Under the pieces are notes generated by a model. The model was not told the DNA's origin, made no database searches, and was given only the letters and a program-made list of their open reading frames with translations. 64,000 bases of DNA from Christensenellaceae bacterium Phil7 (GTDB lineage: Bacteria; Bacillota; Clostridia; Christensenellales; CAG-138), in assembly GCA_001940845.1 (NCBI GenBank), contig MSGV01000023.1, positions 210,312-274,311 of the forward strand, in the 5' to 3' direction. Below are positions 18,113 to 28,325 of the stretch, one piece after another. Each line of letters begins with the position of its first letter. Position 1 is the first letter of the stretch. Made by a program: the position numbers and the translations under genes.

Positions 18113-18844
18113 ATGAAACAGGTTATATATACTGTGCTCGTTAATGAGCATCTGACGCCTGATGTATGCCGAATGGAGCTATCAGGTGATACAAGCGCAA
18201 TAACCAAACCGGGACAGTTTCTCAATCTGAAGCTTGATGGCTTCACTTTGAGGCGGCCGATATCGGTCTGCGATTTTGACGAGGGCAGAGTAACTATCCT
18301 ATATAAGATTGTTGGCAGCGGAACAGCGGCGATGGAAAAGCTTGCCCCAGGCTCAACAATAGATGCGCTTTCCGGTCTTGGAAACGGTTTTGATATATCA
18401 AAGAGCGGTTCAGCTCCTTTGCTCATAGGCGGAGGAGTTGGAATTCCTCCATTATACAAGCTTTGTAAAGAATTGCTTGCTCATGAAAGAAAACCTACTG
18501 TGCTGCTGGGCTTCAATTCAAAGAATGAGATATTCTTTGAACATGAATTTGCAGAGCTCGGAGTAAGCACCCTCATTGCCACGATCGATGGAAGTTATGG
18601 AACGCGCGGCTTTGTTTCGGATTTGATGCCCGGCATCGATTACAGTTATTTTTATACATGCGGCCCCATGCCTATGTTTAAAGCTATTGAGCAAGTTGCT
18701 GAAACGAGCGGACAATTCAGCTTTGAGGAGCGTATGGGCTGTGGCTTCGGTGCCTGTATGGGATGCAGCTGCCAGACAAGGTTTGGAAATAAGCGCATAT
18801 GCGTGGATGGACCTGTATTTGAGCGTGAGGAGATAATATGGTAG
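18113..18844 (+). CDS. pyrK: Dihydroorotate dehydrogenase B, electron transfer subunit
   Basis: FAD and [2Fe-2S] subunit that passes electrons from dihydroorotate dehydrogenase to NAD. The FAD-binding barrel has LRRPISVCD and GSGTAAM. The nucleotide-binding lobe has LLIGGGVGIPPLYKL and YTCGPMPMFKA. The iron-sulfur cysteines are in GCGFGACMGCSC plus RICVDGP at the C-terminus. I use the ATG at 18113 (243 aa); a TTG at 18101 overlaps the pyrC stop. The last bases overlap the start of pyrD, which matches the PyrK-PyrDB complex. Confidence 0.94.
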   Translation: MKQVIYTVLVNEHLTPDVCRMELSGDTSAITKPGQFLNLKLDGFTLRRPISVCDFDEGRVTILYKIVGSGTAAMEKLAPGSTIDALSGLGNGFDISKSGSAPLLIGGGVGIPPLYKLCKELLAHERKPTVLLGFNSKNEIFFEHEFAELGVSTLIATIDGSYGTRGFVSDLMPGIDYSYFYTCGPMPMFKAIEQVAETSGQFSFEERMGCGFGACMGCSCQTRFGNKRICVDGPVFEREEIIW

Positions 18845-19755
18845 ATACCAAAGTAAACTTATCCGGATGGGAGCTGGATAATCCAATAATACCGTCCAGC
18901 GGAACCTTTGGATTTGGAAAAGAATTTGCCGAACTATACGATATAAACTGTTTGGGCTCTTTCTCATTCAAGGGTACTACACGCGATCCACGTTTCGGCA
19001 ATCCAACTCCAAGGATTGCCGAATGCCATGCCGGGTTGATAAATTCGGTAGGATTACAAAATCCAGGGGTCGAACATGTGATAGCGCATGAGCTCCCTGA
19101 ATTGGGTACATATTTTAAAAAGAAGGTTATTGCAAATGTCAGCGGTTTTTCCATTGATGAATATGCATATACCTGTGAGCAGCTTGGAAAGCAGGACTGC
19201 GTAGGGCTTCTTGAAGTAAATATAAGCTGTCCAAACGTTCGGCATGGAGGCATGAGTTTTGGAACGAATCCCGAAGCCGCTGCGGAGGTGACCAGCGCAG
19301 TCAAGCAGGTTACGGACAAACCGGTTTATATAAAATTGAGCCCGAATGTTACCGATATAGTTGAAATTGCCAAGGCTTGCGAGCAGGCCGGCGCTGATGG
19401 TATAAGCCTGATAAATACTATGCTTGGAATGCGGATAGATATCAAGAGGCGTAAGCCGGTGATCGCCAATCGTATGGGCGGCTATTCAGGGCGCGGAATT
19501 TTTCCGATAGCACTCAGGATGGTCTATCAGGTTTATGAAGCCGTCAGCATTCCTATCATAGGCATGGGCGGAGTTTCCACTACTGAGGATGTTATCGAGA
19601 TGATGCTGGCCGGAGCCAGCGCGGTGCAGATCGGCGCTGCAAATCTTATAGATCCATGGATTTGTAAAAAGATCATTGAGAAATTGCCGGAAACCATGCA
19701 AAAATATGGAATAAATTCGCTGAAGGAAATAATTGGAGGTGCGCATAATGGGTAA
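18838..19755 (+). CDS. pyrD: Dihydroorotate dehydrogenase B, catalytic subunit
   Basis: FMN enzyme of class 1B, NAD-linked through PyrK. The catalytic base Cys131 is in NISCPNV, and the FMN-binding region has GMGGVSTTEDVIEMMLAGASAVQIG. 305 aa is the usual length. It overlaps pyrK by seven nt, and its end overlaps the start of pyrF. Confidence 0.96.
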   Translation: MVDTKVNLSGWELDNPIIPSSGTFGFGKEFAELYDINCLGSFSFKGTTRDPRFGNPTPRIAECHAGLINSVGLQNPGVEHVIAHELPELGTYFKKKVIANVSGFSIDEYAYTCEQLGKQDCVGLLEVNISCPNVRHGGMSFGTNPEAAAEVTSAVKQVTDKPVYIKLSPNVTDIVEIAKACEQAGADGISLINTMLGMRIDIKRRKPVIANRMGGYSGRGIFPIALRMVYQVYEAVSIPIIGMGGVSTTEDVIEMMLAGASAVQIGAANLIDPWICKKIIEKLPETMQKYGINSLKEIIGGAHNG

Positions 19756-20452
19756 AGACGTAATAATCGCATGTGATTTTTCAAGCAAACTTCAAGTTGA
19801 AAGCTTCCTTGATCTTTTCAATACGACCGCTCATAGGCCATTTGTGAAGATCGGCATGGAGCTTTTCTATGCGGAAGGTCCCGGAATCGTTCGCTCGATC
19901 AAAAATAGAGGGCATAGAATCTTTTTAGATCTGAAGCTTCACGATATTCCAAACACGGTTAAGAAATCTATGAAGGTTCTTTCCGAATTGGACGTCGATC
20001 TATGTAATCTTCATGCAGCCGGCACCGTTCCAATGATGCAGGCTGCGCTCGAAGGTCTGACCCGTCCCGATGGCACCAGACCTCTTCTGATTGCTGTGAC
20101 CCAGCTCACATCCACCGATCAGGCTCATCTTGAGAGCGATCTGCTCATAGATAGACCGATGGATGAGGTCGTTATGCATTATGCTTCGAGAGCAAAGCTT
20201 GCAGGATTGGATGGCGTCGTCTGTTCGCCTCTTGAAGCGAGACGTGTACATGAAGTCTGCGGAAACGATTTCCTGACCGTAACGCCCGGCGTCCGATTTG
20301 CCGATGGTGACGTTGGAGATCAAAAGCGGGTTATGACCCCCGAGCAGGCTCGTGAAATAGGATCTGATTACATTGTGGTTGGACGTCCAATCACTGCGGC
20401 GCCTGACCCTATTGCCGCATACGAACGATGCCTGCATGATTTTATGGACTAG
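19748..20452 (+). CDS. pyrF: Orotidine 5'-phosphate decarboxylase
   Basis: Last step to UMP. The catalytic motif FLDLKLHDIPNT contains D61, K63 and D66, and the phosphate-binding end has VTPGVRF and YIVVGRPI. The ATG at 19748 (234 aa) has GGAGGT seven bases upstream; an in-frame TTG at 19733 lies upstream of that site and is rejected. The first eight bases overlap pyrD. Confidence 0.95.
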   Translation: MGKDVIIACDFSSKLQVESFLDLFNTTAHRPFVKIGMELFYAEGPGIVRSIKNRGHRIFLDLKLHDIPNTVKKSMKVLSELDVDLCNLHAAGTVPMMQAALEGLTRPDGTRPLLIAVTQLTSTDQAHLESDLLIDRPMDEVVMHYASRAKLAGLDGVVCSPLEARRVHEVCGNDFLTVTPGVRFADGDVGDQKRVMTPEQAREIGSDYIVVGRPITAAPDPIAAYERCLHDFMD

Positions 20453-20481
20453 CTTAATAATTTGTTGAAAGGAAAATATAG

Positions 20482-21123
20482 ATGAACGAATTGCAGAAGA
20501 CGATCGCAAAGGATCTGCTTTCCATCAGGGCTGTTTTCTTTCGTCCTGATGAGCCATTTATTTGGGCAAGCGGTATTAAAAGCCCGATATATTGCGATAA
20601 TAGATTGACACTCAGTGCCCCCGATGTTAGAAGGCATGTCGAAAATGGTCTTGCCGATATAATCAGGGCTCATTATCCGGATGTACAGGTGCTTATGGGC
20701 ACTTCTACAGCCGGCATTGCGCACGCTGCCATTACGGCGGATATTCTGAATCTTCCCATGGGCTATGTGCGCTCCGGAGCCAAGGATCATGGCAGAAAAA
20801 ATCAGATCGAAGGTAAGCTTATCCCGGGGCAAAAGGTCGTGGTCATCGAAGATCTGATTTCAACCGGAGGAAGCGTAATAGAGGTCGTTGAGATACTTCG
20901 CGAAGCCGAGGCAGAGGTGCTTGGAGTTGCAAGCATATTTACTTATGGCATGAAGAAGGGACTTGAGCGGCTTGCGGCAGCCAATATTAAAAATATCAGC
21001 TTGACTGATTTTGATTCGGTCGCCGAAATGGCTGCTGAAGAAAAATACATCAGACCGGAGGATTTGAAAAGGCTTATCGCTTTTCGGAACAATCCTTCGG
21101 ACGAAAGCTGGATAAACCATTAA
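20482..21123 (+). CDS. pyrE: Orotate phosphoribosyltransferase
   Basis: Makes OMP from orotate and PRPP. The FIWASGIKSPIYCDNR start region, the flexible catalytic loop RSGAKDHGRKNQIEG, and the PRPP motif VVVIEDLISTGGS are all present. 213 aa is typical. GAAAGGAAAA precedes the ATG. It sits 29 bases after pyrF. Confidence 0.95.
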   Translation: MNELQKTIAKDLLSIRAVFFRPDEPFIWASGIKSPIYCDNRLTLSAPDVRRHVENGLADIIRAHYPDVQVLMGTSTAGIAHAAITADILNLPMGYVRSGAKDHGRKNQIEGKLIPGQKVVVIEDLISTGGSVIEVVEILREAEAEVLGVASIFTYGMKKGLERLAAANIKNISLTDFDSVAEMAAEEKYIRPEDLKRLIAFRNNPSDESWINH

Positions 21124-21155
21124 ATATTTGAAAATCTTAATACGAAAGGATAATT

Positions 21156-22085
21156 ATGAGAAACCTTATCAAGATTCTTGACCTCTCCGTTGAAGAGATC
21201 GACGAGATGATTGCTGTGGCCGATGATATCATGGCACATCCGGAAAATTATTACGAAGCCTGCAAAAATAAAACGCTCGCTACACTGTTTTTCGAGCCCT
21301 CCACGCGCACACGTCTAAGCTTTGAAGCTGCAATGCTCGGCTTGGGCGGAAATGTATTGGGCTTTTCCGAAGCTAGCTCCAGCTCTGCGACAAAGGGCGA
21401 AAGCGTTGCGGATACCATCGCCGTTGTCGGCGGATATGCTGATATTATAGCAATGCGTCATCCTAAGGAAGGAGCGCCCATGGTTGCATCAATGCATTCC
21501 AGCGTCCCGATCATCAATGCCGGAGACGGCGGACACTTTCATCCGACCCAGACATTGACCGATCTTCTGACCATTCATCATGAAAAGGGCAGATTCGATG
21601 GACTAACTGTCGGTCTTTGCGGCGATCTTAAATTCGGCAGAACCGTTCATTCATTGATAGAAGCAATGTCCCGCTATCCCGGAGTCAAATTTGTTCTTAT
21701 CTCCCCGGAAGAATTAAAGGTTCCCTCATTTGTTAAGCAAACCTATATCAAGGATAAGGGCATTCCATATAAGCAGAGTACCTCCCTCGAAGAAGTAATC
21801 GGTGAACTCGATATTCTGTACATGACGCGTGTCCAGCGCGAACGTTTCTTCAATGAGGAAGACTATCTGAGATTGAGGGATTGCTATATCCTCACTCAGG
21901 AAAAGATGCAGCTGGCAAAGCCTGATATGATCGTCATGCATCCATTGCCCAGGGTCAACGAGATATCAACCCTGGTTGATGATGATCCACGTGCCAGCTA
22001 TTTCAGGCAGGCAAGATATGGAAAGTTCATTCGTATGGCATTGATTTTGAAGCTATTGAAGGAGGCAGAGAATAATGAGAATTGA
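21156..22085 (+). CDS. pyrB: Aspartate carbamoyltransferase catalytic chain
   Basis: First committed pyrimidine step, joining aspartate and carbamoyl phosphate. STRTR (residues 49-53) binds carbamoyl phosphate; [12 protein letters not shown] and the aspartate-loop region MTRVQRERF follow. 309 aa. Overlap of 11 nt with pyrI indicates that the catalytic and regulatory chains are co-translated, as in enteric-type ATCase. Confidence 0.96.
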   Translation: MRNLIKILDLSVEEIDEMIAVADDIMAHPENYYEACKNKTLATLFFEPSTRTRLSFEAAMLGLGGNVLGFSEASSSSATKGESVADTIAVVGGYADIIAMRHPKEGAPMVASMHSSVPIINAGDGGHFHPTQTLTDLLTIHHEKGRFDGLTVGLCGDLKFGRTVHSLIEAMSRYPGVKFVLISPEELKVPSFVKQTYIKDKGIPYKQSTSLEEVIGELDILYMTRVQRERFFNEEDYLRLRDCYILTQEKMQLAKPDMIVMHPLPRVNEISTLVDDDPRASYFRQARYGKFIRMALILKLLKEAENNEN

Positions 22086-22497
22086 TAGCATTAAAGATGG
22101 AATCGTAATCGATCACATTACCGCAGGTAAAGCAATGCAGCTTTATCAGATGCTTAAGCTGGATAGGCTTGATTGTCAGGTCGCTATAATAAAGAATGCT
22201 GCCAGCAAGCTTCATGGAAAAAAGGATATAATCAAGATCGATTCAAGCATTGAAATCAATCTCGATGTAGTCGGATATGTTTCGCCGCACGCAACCATTT
22301 GCATCATTCGCGATGGTGTGGTGAATGAAAAGAAGCATCTTGAACTTCCGCATACTCTGACCGATATAATCTCCTGCAAGAATCCTCGCTGCATCACTAC
22401 GACCGAGCGTGGAATACAGCAGATTTTCGAACTGTCCGATCCTGAAAAAGGCGAATATCGCTGCGCTTACTGCGATACAAAAGCGGAGAATAAATAA
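22075..22497 (+). CDS. pyrI: Aspartate carbamoyltransferase regulatory chain
   Basis: Allosteric, zinc-binding chain that makes ATCase respond to CTP/UTP and ATP. The N-terminal nucleotide domain has [16 protein letters not shown], and the zinc domain has Cys at 101, 106, 130 and 133 (CKNPRC and CAYC). 140 aa. It is the last gene of the operon, followed by a terminator. Bacillus ATCase has no such chain; in Clostridia it occurs more often. Confidence 0.95.
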   Translation: MRIDSIKDGIVIDHITAGKAMQLYQMLKLDRLDCQVAIIKNAASKLHGKKDIIKIDSSIEINLDVVGYVSPHATICIIRDGVVNEKKHLELPHTLTDIISCKNPRCITTTERGIQQIFELSDPEKGEYRCAYCDTKAENK

Positions 22498-22522
22498 AAA
22501 TTATAAAAGTTGATATTGGGTC

Positions 22523-22557
22523 AAAAGGGCAATGGCTTTAAATAGCTTTGCCCTTTT
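22523..22557 (+). terminator. Terminator of the pyr operon
   Basis: AAAAGGGCAA (22523-22532) pairs perfectly with TTGCCCTTTT (22548-22557), with a 15-base loop that can form its own short AGC stem. The T-run ends the unit 26 bases after pyrI. Confidence 0.88.
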
Positions 22558-22630
22558 TCTCCATATTTATTCAGCATAAATCCGCAGTTTGGTGGCAGCT
22601 ATACAGTTTTACTATTCTGTGGAAATGTTA

Positions 22631-22659
22631 TTGAAAAAAGTATACTAATCATGTATAAT
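22631..22659 (+). promoter_or_regulatory. Promoter of the ABC transporter operon
   Basis: TTGAAA (22631-22636), 17-base spacer, perfect TATAAT (22654-22659), 28 bases before the ABC ATPase start. Confidence 0.85.
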
Positions 22660-22687
22660 GATAGTACTTCATAGTAGGGAGGTTAAT

Positions 22688-23392
22688 ATGTGTGCGTTTG
22701 TAAAATTTGATAAGGTCGGAAAGGTTTATCACTCCGGAGATGTGAACGTGACGGCATTGAGCGATGTTTCCTTCGAAATTGATAGGGGAGAGATATGCGT
22801 TATCGTTGGCCAGTCCGGAGCAGGCAAAACAACCCTGCTTAATATACTGGGCGGAATGGACACGTTGACCACCGGCAATGTGTATTTGGATGGAGTAGAT
22901 ATATCCGGGTATGATACAAAAAAGCTTGCTGATTACCGAAGGCATGATATCGGCTTTGTTTTTCAGTATTATAACCTGATACCAAATCTTACTGCGCTTG
23001 AAAATGTTGAAATAGCATCGCAGCTCACAAGAAGTCCCATGCCTTCCCAACAGGTGCTGCGCGATGTGGGGCTTGGAGAACGAATGAAGAATTTTCCTGC
23101 ACAGCTATCCGGCGGTGAGCAGCAGCGCGTTGCAATAGCAAGGGCACTTGCAAAGCGGCCGAAGCTGCTTCTGTGTGATGAGCCCACCGGTGCACTGGAT
23201 TATCTGACGGGCAAGGCGATATTGAAGCTGCTGCAGCGTGAAAGCAGGGAGAATGGCATGACCGTCATCATAATCACGCACAATTCCGCGCTTACCGCTA
23301 TGGCTGATCGTGTAATCAGGATCAAGAGCGGCACAGTGCAGTCGGTCGTTAAGAATGAAGTTGTAACTTCGGTTGAGGATATCGAATGGTGA
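22688..23392 (+). CDS. ABC transporter ATP-binding protein (MacB/LolD type)
   Basis: ATPase partner of the FtsX-like permease that follows. Walker A GQSGAGKT is at 41-48, the signature is [15 protein letters not shown], and Walker B is [12 protein letters not shown], with the later H-loop in ITHN. The PTGALD form is typical of the MacB/LolD/BceA branch. The ATG at 22688 (234 aa) has GGGAGG five bases upstream. The last seven nt overlap the permease gene, so the two make one machine. Confidence 0.93.
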   Translation: MCAFVKFDKVGKVYHSGDVNVTALSDVSFEIDRGEICVIVGQSGAGKTTLLNILGGMDTLTTGNVYLDGVDISGYDTKKLADYRRHDIGFVFQYYNLIPNLTALENVEIASQLTRSPMPSQQVLRDVGLGERMKNFPAQLSGGEQQRVAIARALAKRPKLLLCDEPTGALDYLTGKAILKLLQRESRENGMTVIIITHNSALTAMADRVIRIKSGTVQSVVKNEVVTSVEDIEW

Positions 23393-26300
23393 AGAGGATC
23401 AACGATACAAGGTTTACTGCGTGGACGCGAAATAATCTCCGCGAGATATGGAAAACGAGGGGAAGGTTTGCTGCCATCCTCGTTATCATTCTGCTCGGCG
23501 TGAGCTTCTTTTCTGGATTGCTTGCCACTAAGCCCGCCATGATAAAGGGAGCGAATAATTACATAAATAATGAATCCAATATGTATGATTTCCGTTTTCT
23601 TACCACTATCGGGTTTACTGAGGATGATATCGATTTTTATAAGACCCTGGATGGGGTGACCGCTGTTGAAGGAAGCTACAGTGTGGATTTTTTTGCCGAT
23701 ACCGAATATGATCCCGGGCTTACCACCGGGACTGCGGTTGGATCCGAAAAGATACTCAAAGCCTATTCGATAACGAAAAAGATCAATAAGATTAAACTGA
23801 TCTCTGGCAGAATGCCAACTTCAAGCAACGAATGTCTTGTGGATGCCTCTTCAATCGGTGAAGATGCGATAGGCACAACGATAAGGATCAGTGACCGCAA
23901 TACGAATCATACAAAATCGTTCTTTTCTAACGATAAATACATCGTCGTAGGAACTTGCTGTACGGTGAACTACTTGAATCGTACACGTGGAACGACCGCG
24001 CTCGAAGGCGGCTCTTTGGATGGATTCATCTATATGCTTCCAGATGCATTTGCCTCGGAACGAATGACTGAATTATTGATAAAGACCGATGCCGTTGGTG
24101 ATATTTTTACCGATGAATATGAGAATAGGATTTCATACTATGAAGATGCTATGCAGACTGCGCTTGCCGATCATGCCAAATCGGATTATGATAAATTGAG
24201 GAGTGAAGCACAGTCCAAGATCGATGAAGCCTGGCAGGAGTATGATTCAAAATATGATGATTACACAAAAAGCCGCGAGGAAGCGGAGCAGCAGCTAAGC
24301 GATACGCTCAAAACGCTGAACGATGGAAAAGAACAGCTCGACAGGGCTCAGCAGCGTCTGGAAGATGCAAAGGAGGCCATCGAATCGGGAGAAAAGGAAT
24401 ATCGTGATGGGCTGAGATCATATGATGAGGGCGTTGCGGAGTATGATCGTCAGCGTGAAACCGCTCTGGGGCGGCTATATGAAGCCCAAGGAGAGATCGA
24501 TGGCAACAGACGCAGCATTGAAGCTGCGCTTGAACTGATCAATCGAAGCGATGCAGCGGAAACATATGCGGCAATGCAGGCAAGGCTGGGAGAGCTGGAG
24601 GCATTGATGGCCGGCATAGAAGATCACAATAGTCCGGAATACATCGCTGCTTACGAGGAATATCAATTTTTGCAAAAGCAGATGGAACTCATAGATGAAT
24701 CCGGCGTTGTAGAGCTCTATCAGCAGCTTCTTGACTCCCAGACCAAGCTTGATGAAGCGCAGGCGGAATTGGATCGTCAGCGTGAAAAGATCATGCGTGA
24801 ATTGGATATGGCTAAGGCTGAGTTGGATAAGGCAAAAATCAGGCTTGATGATGCAGTCTTCCAGCTTGATAATGCGAGAATGCAGTATACAGAAGGTCTT
24901 ATCAATTACTATGAATCGAAAAGTGTTTATGAATCGGGCTTAAAGCAATATGAGCAGGCACGAACAGATGCGGATGAACAGTTTGCTTCGGCAGAGGAGC
25001 AATTCAAGGAGGCACGATCACAGATAGAGGATTCCGAAGCAGAGTTTCAGGAAATATTTGGGACGGAATTGCGCACCTATTCCCTGGATAGATCCTCCAA
25101 TTCCGGTTATATCAGCTTCGAGAATGATGCATCCATAATTGAGGGCATAGCAAGGGTAATCCCCTTATTCTTCTTCCTTGTTGCAGCTTTGGTATGCACG
25201 ACCACCATGACGCGAATGGTCGATGAACACCGCACGCAGATAGGCACTCTGAAGGCTCTGGGCTATGATGATGGAAAGATAATCCTCAAGTATATCAGTT
25301 ATTCAGGTGTGGCTGCGCTCATAGGCTGCATTTTAGGCTTTTTTGGAGGAAGCGTGGTCTTTCCAAAGGTCATATGGAATGCCTATAAAATGCTCTATGA
25401 TTTTGGCGAGATCGGCATCGTATTCAATTTCACCAATGGATTGATCTCTCTGGGCATATCCCTGCTATGCACCGCAGGAGCAACTTTTATTGCGTGCAAA
25501 AGGGAATTACTGGATATGCCCGCAGACCTGATTCGGCCCAAGGCTCCCAAACCCGGCAAACGAGTATTCCTTGAGCGAATACCTTTCATCTGGAAACATC
25601 TGAGCTTTCTTAATAAGGTTGCTGCGAGAAATATCCTCCGTTATACCCGCAGGCTCATCATGATGCTCGTCGGCATCGGAGGCTGTACAGCACTCATACT
25701 CGTTGGATTCGGAGTGCATGATTCCATAGCGAATGTTGTGAATGACCAATATGAGACCATAACACGCTACGATTATTCGATCAATTTTACCGATGACATG
25801 AGCGATGCCGATAGGAAAAACTTCTTGGAAAGCAGTAAGGATATGCTGGATGAATGTGTCTTTGTAATATCCGATTCGGTGGATATTGAAACGGGAAAAG
25901 GCAATAAAACTGCAAGCATAATAGCCACTTCCGATCCGGATATTACCGATATCGTCAGATTTTCGCTTAACGGTGAGGTTATCGCATACCCGAATGATGG
26001 AGGGGTTATCATAAATGAAAAGCTGGCCCAGCTTGCCGATGCTAAAGTAGGGAGCAAGCTTACCATTCGTCTTAACGAGACCGATACCGTTGAAGCGCGT
26101 GTGGATGGTATTTTCGAAAACTATGTTTATAACCTCATGTTCATGAATGAGGCAACATATAAATCTCTGTTCAATAATGATGTTGGTTATCGCATGGCAT
26201 ACGCCACGACGGATTCGGAGGATGTCTATGATACATCTGCATCCCTTATGAAGATGAGCGGGGTTTCCACAGTACTGGTGACGGATGATGTGCGTGCCAT

Positions 26301-26724
26301 AGTAAGCGATATGATGCGCAGCATGAACTACATCATAAGCGTTATCATATTAAGTGCCTGTGCACTTGCTTTTGTTGTGGCCTATAACCTTGGCAATATC
26401 ACTGTTGTGGAGCGCACAAGGGAGATCGCGACCCTTAAAGTGTTGGGATTCCAGTCAAACGAGACCTCCTCCTATGTTTCAAGGGAAAATATCATCATCA
26501 CGATCATAGGCTCTGTTCTGGGCTTGCCGTGCGGCTTCTTATTGAATCAGTTCGTCATGTCACAGGTAAATATAGAAATGATATCCTTTGATATCAAGGT
26601 TTTGCCGCTGAGCTACGTCTATGCGTTTCTGATATCGATCGCTCTGAGCGTGATAATTGCATTGCTGCTTAGAAAAAAGATCGATGCGATAAACCCGGCT
26701 GAATCACTCAAATCGGTGGATTAA
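23386..26724 (+). CDS. Large FtsX-like ABC permease with coiled-coil extracytoplasmic domain
   Basis: Membrane partner of the ATPase upstream, 1112 residues. A first TM near residues 27-48 is followed by an extracytoplasmic region. Residues about 261-558 are a heptad-rich coiled coil (KLDEAQAELDRQR, KAELDKAKIRLDDA). Then come an FtsX three-TM unit (about 585-705), a second extracytoplasmic loop, and the final three-TM FtsX unit (about 980-1100) with VVERTREIATLKVLGF. Such transporters are mechanotransmission or efflux systems, not importers; the substrate is unknown. No sensor kinase or response regulator is adjacent, unlike many antimicrobial-peptide BceAB loci. Confidence 0.88.
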   Translation: MVKRINDTRFTAWTRNNLREIWKTRGRFAAILVIILLGVSFFSGLLATKPAMIKGANNYINNESNMYDFRFLTTIGFTEDDIDFYKTLDGVTAVEGSYSVDFFADTEYDPGLTTGTAVGSEKILKAYSITKKINKIKLISGRMPTSSNECLVDASSIGEDAIGTTIRISDRNTNHTKSFFSNDKYIVVGTCCTVNYLNRTRGTTALEGGSLDGFIYMLPDAFASERMTELLIKTDAVGDIFTDEYENRISYYEDAMQTALADHAKSDYDKLRSEAQSKIDEAWQEYDSKYDDYTKSREEAEQQLSDTLKTLNDGKEQLDRAQQRLEDAKEAIESGEKEYRDGLRSYDEGVAEYDRQRETALGRLYEAQGEIDGNRRSIEAALELINRSDAAETYAAMQARLGELEALMAGIEDHNSPEYIAAYEEYQFLQKQMELIDESGVVELYQQLLDSQTKLDEAQAELDRQREKIMRELDMAKAELDKAKIRLDDAVFQLDNARMQYTEGLINYYESKSVYESGLKQYEQARTDADEQFASAEEQFKEARSQIEDSEAEFQEIFGTELRTYSLDRSSNSGYISFENDASIIEGIARVIPLFFFLVAALVCTTTMTRMVDEHRTQIGTLKALGYDDGKIILKYISYSGVAALIGCILGFFGGSVVFPKVIWNAYKMLYDFGEIGIVFNFTNGLISLGISLLCTAGATFIACKRELLDMPADLIRPKAPKPGKRVFLERIPFIWKHLSFLNKVAARNILRYTRRLIMMLVGIGGCTALILVGFGVHDSIANVVNDQYETITRYDYSINFTDDMSDADRKNFLESSKDMLDECVFVISDSVDIETGKGNKTASIIATSDPDITDIVRFSLNGEVIAYPNDGGVIINEKLAQLADAKVGSKLTIRLNETDTVEARVDGIFENYVYNLMFMNEATYKSLFNNDVGYRMAYATTDSEDVYDTSASLMKMSGVSTVLVTDDVRAIVSDMMRSMNYIISVIILSACALAFVVAYNLGNITVVERTREIATLKVLGFQSNETSSYVSRENIIITIIGSVLGLPCGFLLNQFVMSQVNIEMISFDIKVLPLSYVYAFLISIALSVIIALLLRKKIDAINPAESLKSVD

Positions 26725-26738
26725 ATCATTCCAAGCTT

Positions 26739-26767
26739 GCGGGTACCTCGGTACCCGCTTTTATTAT
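26739..26767 (+). terminator. Terminator after the ABC permease
   Basis: GCGGGTAC-CTCG-GTACCCGC, a perfect eight-bp stem (26739-26746 with 26751-26758) followed by TTTTATTAT. Confidence 0.9.
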
Positions 26768-26802
26768 GCAAATCTTCGCCGCTCAAACTTTGCTTGTGAG
26801 TA

Positions 26803-26831
26803 TTGCACTAATTTTTATTCTTGTGTATAAT
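26803..26831 (+). promoter_or_regulatory. Promoter of the miaB-mutS-mutL unit
   Basis: TTGCAC (26803-26808), 17 bases, TATAAT (26826-26831), 35 bases before miaB and just after the ABC terminator. Confidence 0.8.
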
Positions 26832-26866
26832 AATGATGAATTTAGGTAAATGAAAGGTTTAGATTT

Positions 26867-28246
26867 ATGATCGATGTCAGCAAGGATACCCAGATGATGG
26901 AAGCTATTGATCGAATTCGGGCCTCCGTCTCAGGGTTGAATTTGAAATATTTTATTGAAACCTATGGCTGCCAGATGAATGAACATGATTCGGAGAAGCT
27001 CGCGGGAATGCTTGTTGCCTGCGGATATACCAAGGCTGAAGGTAAAAATGAAGCTGATCTGATACTGTTCAATACATGCTGTGTCCGAGAGCACGCTGAA
27101 TTGCGAACTTTTGGCAATGTTGGTTTTGTAAAGGAGTTGAAGCAGCAGAACCCGAGGCTTATTCTTGGCGTATGCGGCTGCATGATGCAGCAAAAGGAGG
27201 TTGCGGATAAGCTATATAAGCGGTTTCCATTTGTCGATATGATATTTGGTACGCATGAGCTGAAGAATTTTCCTTTCATGCTTGAAAAAGCCCTTAATAA
27301 CCAACGAGTTTTCAATATTACAGAGATGGACGGTGAAGTTGTGGAGGGGCTGCCTGCGGAGCGCACGCCCGGATTTTCCACGTTTATAAACATAATGTAT
27401 GGCTGCAACAATTTTTGTACATACTGCATCGTTCCTTATGTAAGAGGCAGGGAACGTTCCAGAAACCCCGAAGATATTTTAAACGAGGTTCGAGAGGTGA
27501 TCGGGCAGGGCTATAGCGAGATCACACTTTTGGGGCAGAATGTAAATTCCTATAACTATGATGGAATAACCTTCCCAATGCTTCTATCAATGGTAAATTT
27601 AGTCCCCGGGCTGGTACGATTAAGATTTATGACCTCACACCCGAAGGATCTTTCCGATGAGCTCATCGATGCAATGGCAAGCCTGGACAAGGTATGCAAG
27701 CATATACACCTTCCTGTGCAATCCGGCAGCAATGAGATACTGCGCCGTATGAACAGGCGATATACCGTTGAGCACTACATGGAACTGGTTAATAAACTCA
27801 GAAGCCGTATTGCGGATGTTGAAATAACTACCGATATAATCGTTGGCTTTCCAGGGGAGACGGAGGAGGATTTCCAAGCCACCTGCGAATTGGTGCGCAA
27901 TGTCGGCTATAGCAATGCGTATACATTTGCGTATTCTCCGCGTCAGGGAACGATTGCTGCGGCTATGGATGAACAAATACCGCAGGATGAGAAGAGGCGC
28001 AGGCTCAATGCACTGAATGCGGTGCTTGCGGAGACGATTCCTGCCGGAAATGAAAAGTACATAGGGTATGAAGGAGATATTCTGGTTGAGGGCGTCGATC
28101 ATAGGGATGAACCCCTGCTGTTCGGTAAGCTTTCAAACTTCAAAATGGTCTATGTCAAGGGTGATGAAAAGCTGATCGGTTCGCTCGTTCATGTGCGTGT
28201 GGATGGTTTTCGTTTTAATTCGCTTTCCGGTCGTATTGTTGAATGA
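26867..28246 (+). CDS. miaB: tRNA-2-methylthio-N6-dimethylallyladenosine synthase
   Basis: Radical-SAM methylthiotransferase that modifies A37 of tRNAs reading UNN codons, acting after MiaA. The N-terminal cluster Cys are at 35, 71 and 105 (YGCQMN, NTCC, CGCM). The radical-SAM CxxxCxxC has C180, C184 and C187 (GCNNFCTYC). A TRAM domain ends the 459-residue chain. It groups with mutS, mutL and miaA, a frequent bacterial set. The gene stops 79 bases before mutS with no terminator between them. Confidence 0.95.
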   Translation: MIDVSKDTQMMEAIDRIRASVSGLNLKYFIETYGCQMNEHDSEKLAGMLVACGYTKAEGKNEADLILFNTCCVREHAELRTFGNVGFVKELKQQNPRLILGVCGCMMQQKEVADKLYKRFPFVDMIFGTHELKNFPFMLEKALNNQRVFNITEMDGEVVEGLPAERTPGFSTFINIMYGCNNFCTYCIVPYVRGRERSRNPEDILNEVREVIGQGYSEITLLGQNVNSYNYDGITFPMLLSMVNLVPGLVRLRFMTSHPKDLSDELIDAMASLDKVCKHIHLPVQSGSNEILRRMNRRYTVEHYMELVNKLRSRIADVEITTDIIVGFPGETEEDFQATCELVRNVGYSNAYTFAYSPRQGTIAAAMDEQIPQDEKRRRLNALNAVLAETIPAGNEKYIGYEGDILVEGVDHRDEPLLFGKLSNFKMVYVKGDEKLIGSLVHVRVDGFRFNSLSGRIVE

Positions 28247-28325
28247 GCTCCAGTTGTACGCAAATGCGGCATTCTGTTTGGCGCATATTTGAGACCATAT
28301 CATCAGCTAATGGGGGATAAAAGCG

